Both the position numbers and the translations under genes were made by a program. A stretch of DNA of 64,000 nt from Isoetes taiwanensis (Eukaryota; Streptophyta; Lycopodiopsida; Isoetales; Isoetaceae). Where the stretch lies: positions 11,218,572 to 11,282,571 of the forward strand of contig JAJEKV010000005.1 of assembly GCA_021234155.1 (NCBI GenBank), in the 5' to 3' direction. Under the pieces are notes generated by a model, which had not been told where the DNA came from, made no database searches, and was given only the letters and a program-made list of their open reading frames with translations. Below, one piece after another: positions 1-10,763 of this stretch (positions within the stretch are counted from its first letter, which is position 1; each line of letters opens with the position of its first letter).

Positions 1-623
1 TGTGCTAGCGAGGAGCTAGAGAGCGTGACAGGTTTATTCAAAAGCTGGTCATTGAAAGAGACTTCAATCTGACAAGGTAATTGGTAATACTCATTGACAG
101 GAATGCAAAAATCCAAAAGCTTAGAAGATTCACTTGGTATCTTTGATGTCGTGGCATGGGATGCAATGATTGAGAGGTTATGTTGAAGGTATTCTTGCTC
201 TCCAATGCTTTGAGCAAGCGCATGCAGCATGAGAGAATAAAGCCGAGCAAAGGCACATTTGTAAGTCTTCTGGAACATCAATACCATAGGTCATGGCAGA
301 TATCCTGGGGAATACCATAGTTGAGATGCATATTTGACAGCTCTCCTCAAAGGAACGTGATATCACGAGGAGCAATTATTAGCTTGATGAAATTGCCGGC
401 CCTGTGGAGTGCTTGGATCAAATGCAAAGTTAAGGCATTTTATATTGGGGGATGGGGAGGTGGGCCTTTGCTATTGAGAAACTATAGGAGTAAACCCGTT
501 TTATGTCATAGTACTTGCATGGTAGATCTCTTAGGCCTTGCTGGGTACTTTTAAGGAAGCCAAAAGCTTACTTAACGGTATAATGCAACTTGATATTTGT
601 TTGTAAGTAATGCAACTTGATAA
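1..623. other. non-coding, nothing recognised
   Basis: AT-rich sequence with only short chance ORFs. A 14-base word (aatgcaacttgata) occurs twice, near 581 and 610, just before the GIY-YIG remnant. No domain, RNA gene or repeat family is recognised. Confidence 0.5.
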
Positions 624-1016
624 TGCAACCAGAATCCAATAAAAATATACAAGATAACCTGCATATAAAATAACAAAATGTACATTGGCAAATCCAAGCA
701 TCCAACAAAAAAATTCTTGCAACATCTAAAAAAACCAAACATGAAAATGATTCACGACGCAAATCTCTATCATCCAGCAGTAGACAATTTCAAATTGGAA
801 ATACTCCATCAAACACAAAATAAAAAAGAGGCAAACAAACTAGAGAAAACTTACATTGCAAAATTAAATACAACAACGCACGGATACAACAACTTACAGA
901 GCAACCCATCCAGTTCTAAGAAATGCTGGTACTTAAAACGTAGAAAAAAAGGGACAGTTGACATTTTACAAAATCAACAAGATCTTAACAGTTTCATGCT
1001 ACTATACATGAGCTAG
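624..1016 (+). pseudogene. GIY-YIG nuclease domain ORF, one internal stop
   Basis: The frame encodes a small free-standing GIY-YIG endonuclease-like domain. An IYKITC segment (GIY strand, with G replaced by K) is followed by a TAA at 666-668, then NNKMYIGKS (YIG strand), FKLEILHQT, a glutamate-containing helix with KLEKTYI, and the closing NTTTHGYNN motif typical of the family. The C-terminus is basic (KRRKK). The whole frame is about 130 codons, close to one GIY-YIG module. It has no intron, no splice sites and no gene neighbours. Because of the internal TAA and the altered first motif it is probably decayed, although the part from Met 678 is open to 1016. Related domains occur in mobile introns, Penelope-like elements and large DNA viruses; which source applies here cannot be decided from this stretch. 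Confidence 0.6.
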
Positions 1017-1400
1017 GAGCACTCATGAATTTTGTGCTTGCCACTCTTTCAACAACATATTGTTTCAAATATGTAACTTTCTTGCTTAATTCTAAAGTTT
1101 TCACATGTTTATATGAACTATTAGTCAACAATATATTTTCACATTTCAGACACTCCACAAATCCATATCACAAGTATATGTTCGATGCACATGAAGATGT
1201 TCATTGCCATTTCGATCAAAATCTCCAAATATAGAAATCAAGTAGAACAACGTTGTTAGAAAAATTAGTCATTCGATGACATTGATATCGAGAACTTCAT
1301 ATTACAAATTACAGCAGCAAAAGAGCATTATCAAAGCATGTAATTTCTGTAAAAAATAACCAAACGTGCTTTTGACTAGTTTTTTTTGAGCTCTAAGCTA
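1017..1400. other. non-coding, nothing recognised
   Basis: AT-rich DNA with a chance ORF of 69 codons at 1025-1234 that shows no recognisable motif. Nothing else is seen. Confidence 0.4.
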
Positions 1401-1402
1401 CG

Positions 1403-1735
1403 TTTCTCGACTCGCGAGTCGAGAAAGGGTCTCAGACTTGTCTGTTTTACTTTTCTACTTAAAAAAAAAAAGAGAGACAAAGAACCCTTTTTTTTTTTTT
1501 TTTTTTTTTTTTGCTCTGAGCTACATTTCTCGACTCAGAGTCGAGAAAAGCCCTAAAACTTGCATTTTTCAATTTGAGCTACGACTCGAGATCTGCCAAG
1601 ATCATTTGAATCCTTTGTTCCCTCATATCTGCCTTTTTCATTCTGAGCTACCTTTCTCAACTCACGAGTCGAGAAAGGGCCTCAGACTTGCATTTTTCAC
1701 TCTAAGCTGCCTTTCTCGACTCGCGAGTCGAGAAA
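1403..1735. repeat. cluster of palindromic CTCGACTCGCGAGTCGAG repeats
   Basis: Two perfect 24-base dyads (TTTCTCGA-CTCGCGAG-TCGAGAAA) lie at 1403-1426 and 1712-1735. Two imperfect copies are at about 1526-1549 and 1653-1676, and a half copy at about 1576. Flanking words are shared between copies: a gagctac/taagcta-like word before, and ctcagacttg or ctcagacct after. The copies are therefore repeats of a larger unit of roughly 60 bases or multiples of it. A long T tract (1489-1512) interrupts the cluster. A further decayed half-copy (cgactcac...gagaaaag) occurs near 2167. Confidence 0.7.
1489..1512. repeat. poly-T tract
   Basis: A run of about 24 T inside the palindrome cluster. It could be the poly-A tail of a retroposed sequence on the minus strand, or simple slippage. 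Confidence 0.7.
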
Positions 1736-1759
1736 GGCCCTCAGACCTACTTTCTTCAG

Positions 1760-2360
1760 AAATGGCGCTTAGAACTCTGTAGCACAATTGCATTAACTTG
1801 ATTTTGCCTTTTGCAGTACAGATCACGAACAGAAAAAACATGATCAGAAGCTATGGAAAGATCCGTTCATTGATGAAAGAGAATGAGATGAGGTTGATGA
1901 CATGCATTGGACAAGCCAGCGCGTTCAGATTTCTATTTTCTTCAAGTTGCTCTCGTGGCTTGGAACACCTCGAACCTTGCTCCGCATGTTGTTCCCAGTA
2001 GGTGGTCTGTGTGCGAAGATGATGTAATATTTGTGCCAGCTCGACCATCATGGTCTCTTCAACCACTGTAAAATACAATGCAATGAAATTATTTATCTAA
2101 AAAATTCAGAGCAGATTAGCACTTCGTTTAGCATTTTCATTGGCTTTAGATGCACTCTTTACCTTTTCGACTCACTAACTGAGAAAAGTAGACCATGTAA
2201 TTTTCCTTAACATTTTTTTCACACGGGAAAAAAGGCATCTTCTAAAGCAATAAAGGGGTTTCAAAACTTTTCCCTCGTCCTTTTCGTGTAAAATAACAGG
2301 GTTCCAAAAAAAAGTGGGAATGGCATGAGACCCACTTTAATTAAATGCGACTTTAGATCA
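1760..2360. other. non-coding, nothing recognised
   Basis: No coding or structured feature is recognised. Short ORFs on both strands (for example around 1851-2078) overlap one another and show no family motif. Confidence 0.4.
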
Positions 2361-2364
2361 AATA

Positions 2365-2745
2365 CTGGTGACTATTACAATTATTGATGTTTCCATTTAG
2401 ACATCCTCCATCAGTCCAACATTTCACCTCGTAATAGGCTACATAAATTCTGACATTGTCAAATAATCATGTGCTTATTGTTGGTAATCCCTAAAGGGGG
2501 ATTAGAACCTGGCAATTTGAAACGATTGCAATTTTGGAGGATGCAGTTTGAGATGAATCAAAATGGGCTTTTGGCAGATCTTACCATCCTCCATTACTTC
2601 TTTGTGAACACGAAAATTAGTAGTGGTTACAATTATTGATGCGTTTTCATATAGAAATCCCCCATTAGACCAGCATCAGATCTCTTAATAGGCTCCACAG
2701 GTTTTGCCATTGTCAAAATAATGATATGCTTAATGATGTGGTAAT
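2365..2745. repeat. degenerate direct repeat, about 125 bp twice
   Basis: The block at about 2365-2490 (ttacaattattgatg ... aataggct ... cattgtcaaa) recurs in diverged form at about 2620-2745. The copies share several words of 10-15 bases and differ by many substitutions and small indels. They lie directly upstream of the gypsy pol remnant and may be parts of an older element's non-coding region. Confidence 0.5.
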
Positions 2746-2784
2746 GGTGTCATATCTAGTACACACAATTTCATTTCACCTAGA

Positions 2785-5330
2785 TTGGGTCAAATGGGCT
2801 TGAGTGTCATTGCACGGAATCCTAAATCTATAAAATTAGATGGTGTGATTAAGATGTCAAATGGGTTTGTGCCTCGCTTGGACTTTAAACTTTGTGGGAT
2901 AAAGTTTCATACTAACTTTGAAATATTTGATTTGGGTAAGTACGACTTAATTCTGGGAATGTCGTGGTTGAAAGCCATAGGGGCCTACATCGATTGTAAA
3001 GGCAAGGTTGTCCTTTGCAGCTTCTATCAAGAGATTGGGTAGTCGCCCTATGCTTTTTGGTTCTTTTGTGTTGACCTGCAAGCAGGCAAAGCGCTATTTG
3101 CGCAAAGGAGGAATCATGTATATTGTTATAAGTAAAGTTGCGGAGATGCAAGAAACTATTGTTCCAAAAGCTGTGAGGTGAATCATGATATTGAATTGCT
3201 TTCAGGATCTGCACCAACTTCGCGACCTCCCTATCGTTTAATGTGGTAGAGCTGGTATAACTTAAAAAGCAACTTGAAGAATTGGTAGAGCAAGGCTTTA
3301 TTAGGCCTAGCACGTCTCTATCTGAAGCTCCTGTCTTATTTGTAAAGAAGAAGGATGGAGGTCTGTGTTTGTGTGTTGATTATAGGCTGTTGAATCAGGT
3401 AACTAATGGTTACGCTTTGCCATGAGTGGATGATCTATTTGATCAATTAAGTGGTATCAAGTTCTTTTCAAAGATTGACTTGCGATCTGACTACCACCAG
3501 ATCCCGATTAAGGAAGAGGATATTCCTAAGCTGCTTTTCGCATGGGCATTATGAGTTTGTGGTAATGCCATTTGGGCTTACCAATGCGGAGCCACTTTTA
3601 TGAGGCTTATGAATGATATTTTTCGGGCTCATCTTGACCAATTTGTGCTGTGTTTTTCGACGATATTCCGATTTATTCCAAAACACTTGAAAAGCATGTT
3701 GAATATTTGCGCTCAATTCTGAAGCTTTTAAGGCAACATAAGCTTTATGGTAAGCTTTCCAAATGCAATTTTGCTCAAGAGCAGTTGATTTATTTAGGCC
3801 ATGTTGTCTCCAACAACGGAATTGAGCCGGATCCTGAAAAGGTAAAAGCTATACAAGAATGGCCACAACCTCAATTTGTAAGAGATCAGGGCATTTATAG
3901 GATTAGCTGGATATTATCGCAAGTTTGTAAAGCACTTTTCCAAGAAAACAACTCCATTGACCACCCTACTTCAAAAAGATCTAGCATTTCAATGATCAGA
4001 GGTATGCAACCAAAGTTTTAAAAGATGCCTTAATGCATGCACCAATTTTATAGATTCCATCTATGGAGCGGGACTTTTGTGTGGTAATTGATGCCTCCGG
4101 CACTGGGATTGGATGTGCTTTATTACAAGATGGCCATGTATGTAATGCATCAAAGAAACTTAATCCACTTGAGCGGAATTATCCAATGCGTGATTTGGAA
4201 ATGCTTACAGTTGTGCATGCTTTGAAGTTATGGAGGCATTATCTTTTGGGTAAGAAATTTCTCTTCAAGACCGATCATCAAAGTCTTAAGTATTTTCTGA
4301 CGCAAACTCAGCTAAATAATCGCCAGAAACAATAGATGCAACTGTTGTATGAGTATGATCTCACCATAATGTACCAGCCTGGCAAAGATAATGTAATTGC
4401 AGATGCGTTGTCCTGACGATCATATTGTGCTGCCATTACTGTTGCTAATACGCAATGGGACATCAATTTTACGCAGTTGATCCAAGAGGATTCTTATTTC
4501 CGACCTATAGTAGTAGCAAGGGGAAAATAGGAATCCCTATAAGATAGAAGCATCCAAGTTATTCTACCACAATCGGTTGTGCATACCGGACAATGCAAAG
4601 CTTAAACAACAGATTATGAAAGAAACTCATGATAGTCCAGTATCGGGTCATCCAGGAGTTCAGAAAACTCTTCGCAAGGTCCCCAAGCAGTTCTTTTGGC
4701 CTAGCATGAAGAAGGAAATCTTAAGTTACGTGGCCAGGTGTTTACTATGTCAGAAGGAGAAAGCCTCTCACCAAAAGATTGTGGGCGAATTGCAACCGTT
4801 GGATATCCCCGATACAAAATGGGAAAGTATAGGTATGGATTTTATTGTGGGATTGCCAAAAATACGAGCCGGATATGATTCCATCTATGTAGTAATGGAT
4901 TGTCTCACCAAGTAAGCCCACTTTATGCCAACCAAAATCATGGCTACTGCTGCAGATGTTGCTAAGATTTTCATCAAGGATATATTCCGCCTGCATAGTA
5001 TGCCTAAAATTATCGTGTCAGATAGAGACACGCGCTTTGTTGGCCAGTTTTGGCAAGCATTGTTCCACGGGGTTGGAACCCAATTAAGGATGAGCACAAC
5101 ATATCATCCTCAAGCCGATGGTCAAGTTGAGAGAGTGAATCAGGTTGTCAAAGACATGCTCCGGATGTACGTGCCTGAACATCCACACACTTGAGAATCT
5201 TATCTATACTTAGTCGAGTTTGCCTACAACAATACATATCAAGATTTCATAAAGATGAGCCCATTTGAAGCAGTATATGGGCAAGAATGCCGATATCCCT
5301 TGCCAGTCCGCAATGTAAAGTTGATTTACT
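2785..5330 (+). mobile_element. decayed Ty3/gypsy retrotransposon pol region
   Basis: Successive frames on the plus strand give, in canonical gypsy order: the end of a retropepsin-like domain (YDLILGMSWL, 2785-3040); reverse transcriptase (3262-3895, with [13 protein letters not shown] and the catalytic box as FFDDIPIYSK); RNase H (4063-4400, beginning VVIDASGTGIG); the H2C2 zinc region (4577-4760, GHPGVQKTL and CLLCQKEK); and the integrase core (about 4810-5194) with acidic residues in MDFIVGLP, SDRDTRF and ADGQVERVNQ. It ends at SPFEAVYGQECRYP near 5300. The order protease-RT-RNaseH-integrase separates it from Ty1/copia. In-frame stops and frameshifts occur throughout (about 3040, 3240, 3423, 3553, 4334, 4506, 4914, 5192), so it is inactive. 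No matching LTR pair was found by eye. Confidence 0.93.
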
Positions 5331-5524
5331 CCAGACCATGGGGAAAGATATTGGGACCCGGAGCGTGATGAGGAGTCTTCTTCCGAGGGCAGCTCCAACA
5401 ATTCCTCCTCGGTCACTTCCGAGGAGGGGGAGGGAGGGGACAAGCACGAATGGATTTGTTGCTTGAGTTGTGTATATAATGTGTGGGTGTGATCATTTTA
5501 TGTTGGTGCAATGTGATATATTAA

Positions 5525-5668
5525 TGTAACGTTCCTAACCGACATGCCCTTAACCAACTGGGCAAAACCGTTAGACGTTTATGAGTAGTCGCTTCTACCC
5601 ATTTATGCCGGTGTCTTGAGAACGCAACACCAAGATCTACTCGAGCAGTCTCCCATGGGTCCATTACA
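5525..5668 (+). repeat. LTR-like direct repeat, copy 1
   Basis: The block begins TGTAACGTTCCTAACCGAC and ends at TCCATTACA, giving short inverted ends (TGTAA/TTACA) like an LTR terminus. It recurs at 5769-5912 with about ten differences. The 100 bases between the copies contain AGAACTATGCTCG and an inverted ctcgagcat/atgctcgag pair. Confidence 0.65.
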
Positions 5669-5768
5669 ATCTCTCCCACTAGAACTATGCTCGTCCTCGA
5701 GCATCACAATACCATACATACCGACACCCATGCTCGAGACTCTGCTTTGACGTGCTTTGATAGTAAAT

Positions 5769-5912
5769 GTAATGTTCCTAACCGACATGCCCTTAACCAA
5801 CTGGAAAAAACCGTCTAGACGTTTATGAGTAGTTGCATCTACCCATTTATGACGGTGTCTCGGGAATGCAACACCAAGATCTACTCCAGTGGTCTCCCAT
5901 GGGTCCGTTACA
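5769..5912 (+). repeat. LTR-like direct repeat, copy 2
   Basis: Second copy of the 5525-5668 block. It starts TGTAATGTTCC and ends CCGTTACA, an inverted TGTAAyG/CGTTACA pair. The pair could be two LTR ends flanking a miniature interior or a tandem duplication of one LTR edge. No tRNA primer-binding site or flanking target duplication was seen. Confidence 0.65.
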
Positions 5913-7140
5913 GATGGTCTGTGGTAGTGATGCCTTCTTGCAGGGTTGACATGGAGAGCAATGGGAATTCCACGGGAAGACGACCCATCCTGTCTTAAGC
6001 TTGGATCCTGATTTGATTAGTGCTAGGATTGATGCATCTCGTCCTGATCCTCAGGTGTACCTCCGGAGGGTGAACATGTCTTCACTGCAGAGGAGTTCAT
6101 AACAAGTATTGTGCAGGTTGGGACCGCGGCCCACAGAATGGCCGCTTCGCTTAGGATCATGAGGATGCAGTTGACAGGTTTCTACATGGCTATTGCTTCT
6201 GCGATTTCTAGTGTTGCTTGGGAGGAGCTTGGGGTTCCAATATCTGAGCTGCAGGCACTGAGATCATATATGAGCCTTGCTAGAGGCCTGCTGACTCAAG
6301 AGCATGTTGCATCTGGGTAGCCTATGAACTAGACCTTTGTGCTCTTGCTGGTGTATGTAATGTTTTTATTGTGCAGTTTGACGTAGATGGCATTTGTGGC
6401 ACATGTACATTTGGTGACCTCATAAATAGGTGATGTTTCTTCATTTGCTGCCCTGTCTCGGAGAAGCTTATTTATTGCATTTGGTTACTAACACACATGC
6501 ATTTTCAGTGGGCTTCGGCCCCCAGGCTCATTGACAGCTTGCTTTATGGCCTTACAGGTACTGGTACTCGCCATGGCAAGCACTATGTATAGGATCATCG
6601 AATGCATGCCGCTGACAGTTGCAGCTTGGAGTGGCAGTCAGGGGCATGTGTTCGATGGTCGCTATGCATGGGCTTACTGTAGCTATGGGCAGGCATGACA
6701 TCATCTTCACGTAGCATGGTTGGAGATGGCATCCTCGTGCTATTCCAGGTAAGCAATGAGCATTGGATTGGAACTGTGGTTCGATTCCCCAGGCTCATGT
6801 CATATTGGCATCATGTTTCTATGTGTCAATTGTGCATTGTTTGTATTGATATGACACTGTAGTGTACGGATGCTAGAACACTATATTAACCAATGGTTCC
6901 TGGTCTTCAAGTGCCCCCTTTAAAGAAGGGTCAACAGGGGCCAATTTGACCCCAGAAAGACCTGGGATGAGCAAACAATGTCTGTGGAGAGGGAATATCC
7001 TACCAATTGTGCCACTATCCGAGGGCCCAGATAATACACACTTTAGCTATAAACTAAATATGTAACATAGAATAATCTAATACTTGTTAAATACGTAAGA
7101 TAGGATAATCTAATACTTGTTATAGCCCCAGAAGAATCAA
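5913..7140. other. no gene recognised; short ORF at 6111-6320
   Basis: One plus-strand ORF of 69 codons (6111-6320) is open and slightly GC-richer than its surroundings, but matches no family I recognise; it may be a fragment of an element gene. The rest is non-coding. A weak internal duplication (taatctaatacttgtta) occurs near 7074 and 7107. Confidence 0.35.
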
Positions 7141-7247
7141 TTAGAGAAACACACCCACCAAACAAACATCAAAACTCATAGGAATAGAATAGAATAGATT
7201 TTTTAACGTCCACGGAGACCAATAGGTCATGGGACCCATACAATGGG

Positions 7248-7334
7248 CTAGTACAATCATTACTACTAGGATTAAAAAGCCCCTGCCTCGAAAGATTTTC
7301 AAGGGAAAAACCTTTGCAGTAATGATGATACTAG
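7248..7334. mobile_element. possible short inverted-repeat element (MITE-like)
   Basis: The ends CTAGTACAATCATTACT and, on the other strand, CTAGTATCATCATTACTGC form imperfect inverted repeats of about 17 bases around an 87-bp unit. A similar internal word (attactactaggatt) recurs near 45607, suggesting a small dispersed family. No clear target-site duplication. Confidence 0.4.
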
Positions 7335-7481
7335 ACAAGCGGAGATAATGACTACTGAGGGCTCAGTAATTGCAGACGTTTATCTAGAACCTCAAGTATG
7401 TATAATGCCAAGTCATGCAGATGGTGCTCTGAGAAGTTGTGGAAGTGTGGAATGGAAACCCACAATTCAAAGATTCTCATT

Positions 7482-7538
7482 AGTATCTTTTCAAACCTTC
7501 AACCAAAACATCTTTTCAAACCTTCAACCAAAACATCT
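7482..7538. repeat. short tandem duplication
   Basis: The word tcttttcaaaccttcaacc followed by aaaaca occurs twice head to tail around 7485-7534. Confidence 0.7.
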
Positions 7539-7639
7539 CAGAGCTCAGCATGCTTTTACACATCCTCTCAAGAGGCCCATTGGAGGTGCGCTTGAACCCA
7601 TCCTCTATTATGATCTTCTTTCTAAGAAATATTACATTT

Positions 7640-10600
7640 TTGTGTCATTATGATTGCAGACATTCTACTCCTATGAACACACTTTGACAGATACTTCATG
7701 AAGAGTCCCCCGAAGAATTTCAATTGAAAATAGTCTCCTATTAGATCAGGTGTGACAACACACCTTAAATTAGGTGTGATACACAGCATGAAATATAAAA
7801 ACAAACACCTAAAAAAAATTGAGAATCCACAACAAGAAAAACTTAATTGCAATATCTATTTACGCATCAATTTTAAAAGCTGTTCTACAATTCTAATACC
7901 ATTGGCATGACGTGCCTCATGCCGCCTTAAATTGCACATGATGAGAGTATCATATTTATCTTTTACTTATGACCTTTTTAATGGTCTAATAGGTCACCAA
8001 AAAAGTATAAATATTTTAAAGTAATACAAAATACAAGCTCCACTACATGTATGTAGTGGCTATGGTGTGGCCCTTATTAAAGAATTGCTAGATCTTGATA
8101 TTTACAAAAACAAATCCTTGCTTTCTTCTCATCTAACAAGGTATTTGTTCAGTGAACCATTTCATGACATGAAGAGGAGCTTTGATAAGCTCAATAGCGA
8201 AGTTGACGAGGGCGGCGACGCAGATGCAACACGGGCAGATGCATATCAATACAATTCTGCACATCAAAACATTATTTTTGAGTTTATAAGTCGTCTTCAA
8301 AACTAACATGGCTGAACATTATATACATTCTGTACAATTAGCTCAACTAGACACCCCTAAATAGTAATCAGCCTAATGAATCCACTAACATACCAGACCA
8401 TGGCTTGACATAGGATACAGACATACCATACCATACGTACAGACCATGGCTCAACATAGCATACACACTCCACAATTAGCTCAACCTAGACACATCTAGA
8501 TACTAATCAGCCTAATGAATCCACAAATCTAAGTATAATGAAGCCTGCAATCAGGAGGCAAGTTGCATTGAAAAGGCTATTACCTGTATTATGAAAATCA
8601 GAGAAAGAAAGTACGAAATCAAGCCGCTAAGTGTAAGGAAGCCTTTAATGAGAAGGCAATTTGCGTGATAAACATTATACCTAACTTATGTTATGAAGAT
8701 CAGAAAAAGAAAGCAGAAGACGTACCCGACGATCCAAACGACAACTCCGATCAAGCTCAAGATGAGGCAAAGGAAGGCGAAAGGGAGGCCGAGCAAGAAG
8801 CCGCAGGGGCGGCAATCCTCGCAGCACATATTGCCGTAGCTACAAATGGAGGGATCTAGCCGGAGATGGAGTGCTCCGGAAGAAGGGGCATCACGCCGGA
8901 ATTGGTGCTCCACTGCCTAAAAGAGGCTCCTATCTATTTATCTATCTGTCTTTCTATCTTATTACCTCATCTTAGTCTTCTAGTCAACAAGCATCTTCGA
9001 ATATTCCCATCCATGTGTCTCCCTCACATGGCCCCATCCTTACCTTTGCCCCATTGTATTTTTATACTCTCCGCCCCGGCCGGCTCTCGCCAGCACATAC
9101 CGTAAAGTTGCGACAATACCGCAAGATCTTGGTTCGGGAAATACCGAGGTTTAATAGCATGTGTCCAACAACTTACCCAGATTAACTCTTAAGCAAAATA
9201 TTAGCAGGAAAATTTCATATTAACGATAGACGTTTTTCTCGTGTCAGAATTGAAGAATCGCTTTATAGCTTTCCGTATAGGTTCAAAACAACAGGATACT
9301 TGATGGTTTAGGCTAAAAAGTTTCCTGAACCAAGCAGGAAGATTGCTTCATAGATGAGGTGCTCGTACATTATCATACGAAAGCTTCGAGATCTGCATGT
9401 CAGAAGTACATTAGATGCTGCGAGACAAGTCCTTAAGTTGCTTCTCCAAAATGAAAGCTACTTCTGGCGTATGGGTATATTATAACTATTGATGCATGGG
9501 TAGTCCTATCACTTTCAAAAAATGACTTGTCTTTCACTTTTCTAGCATGGTGTTGTCAACGTTGCTTGTCTCCTAGTCTCTAAGATGAGAAGAACAAGGA
9601 GTGATCAAGTAAAAGTGTGAATGGTGTGCTAATATGGATAAACATATAAAGTTTGTTTCCAAATGAGGTAAGTAAATGTCAGCTTTGGTGAGGAGACAAA
9701 TATGATGATGTAATAATCAGACACTATTTCGGTTACCTGGGTTATGTTAACTATTTGACACATGCTTGAAATAGCCTTACTCGTTTGAAATTTCAATTGT
9801 ACACAAAATAGGCCTAGCCGCTCTCTTATGCTAGAAAGTGTTCTTGGGTAGGATGTATCAAACCTAGTGCCCTAACAGGCTTGCGAAGACTCACACAGAC
9901 ATGATGGCATGCATAGGAACATTGTCTACATTATAAATGTTCTTCATGTATAGATCCATTTGCTCTATCGGAAGTGTTCTTGGCAGGTCCATTACGCAAA
10001 TCTTTGATGACAAGTGACACATAGGATTTCAACAAGTGAATGCTCCCCCTCCAAAAAAAAAAAAAAAAAAAAAAAAATCAGTTTGACAATAAATCTGGGC
10101 AGTAACCATGGAATAATTTAAGGTCTTTGATGATTTTTAAGCATATTTTAAAAAAATATTGGCTAAAGTAAATGGAGAAAAATTGGAAAAGCAATAATAG
10201 ATTAACTTTTTCGTGCTTGCATCAACCCTCGGGCTCTTTAGCTAGACGTTAGAAAGTAAAAGAGTAAAAATTTATAACGTTTAGCTAAATCATAGATGAC
10301 TTCAGAATATGTTTTGGGCTACTTTAGCTAAACTAATTTTTGGTAATTAGAAATATCTTATTATTAATTTATTTACTTGCATCCATGGAATAATTTGAGG
10401 CCTAGACTTATCTATCTGGCATTTTTTAGCATGTTTTCACAAAAAAGAACGACTAGAATAAATAGAAACAGCTGAAAAAAGTATAACTATTTTAGCTTAA
10501 TGTTTTTCCTGCCCACACAAATGTATAATTTAAAAAAATCACTCCTAGATTGCATTGAGAAAAACACAATAAAGACAAACACAAAAACACATTTTTAGTT

Positions 10601-10760
10601 ATACATATGGTATCGACTATATCCCTTATTACGGCTTCTAATAGCATACAAAATATTACAAGGTAGCTATGATAATGGCATTTCTAATTTCAACTTACTT
10701 TCCTGGTTATCAGGTTTAGCAAACTCAGATACAACTGCACCATAAACTTATTATGGCAAG
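7640..10760. other. non-coding; imperfect 80-bp repeat and A tract
   Basis: No gene is recognised over about 3 kb. An imperfect repeat of about 80 bases (words agctcaac, taatcagcctaatgaatccac) lies at about 8308-8388 and 8445-8525. Two small ORFs (8067-8306 and 8665-8859, the latter Glu/Ala-rich) show no family motif. An A tract of about 25 bases sits at 10052-10077. Confidence 0.4.
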
Positions 10761-10763
10761 AGG

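Noticed and set aside
6770-6800. B-box-like GGTTCGATTCCCC suggesting a tRNA gene
   Set aside because: No A box or cloverleaf stems at the right distance on the same strand.
8665-8859. Acidic Glu/Ala-rich ORF as a gene
   Set aside because: Low-complexity composition, no family motif, no exon context.
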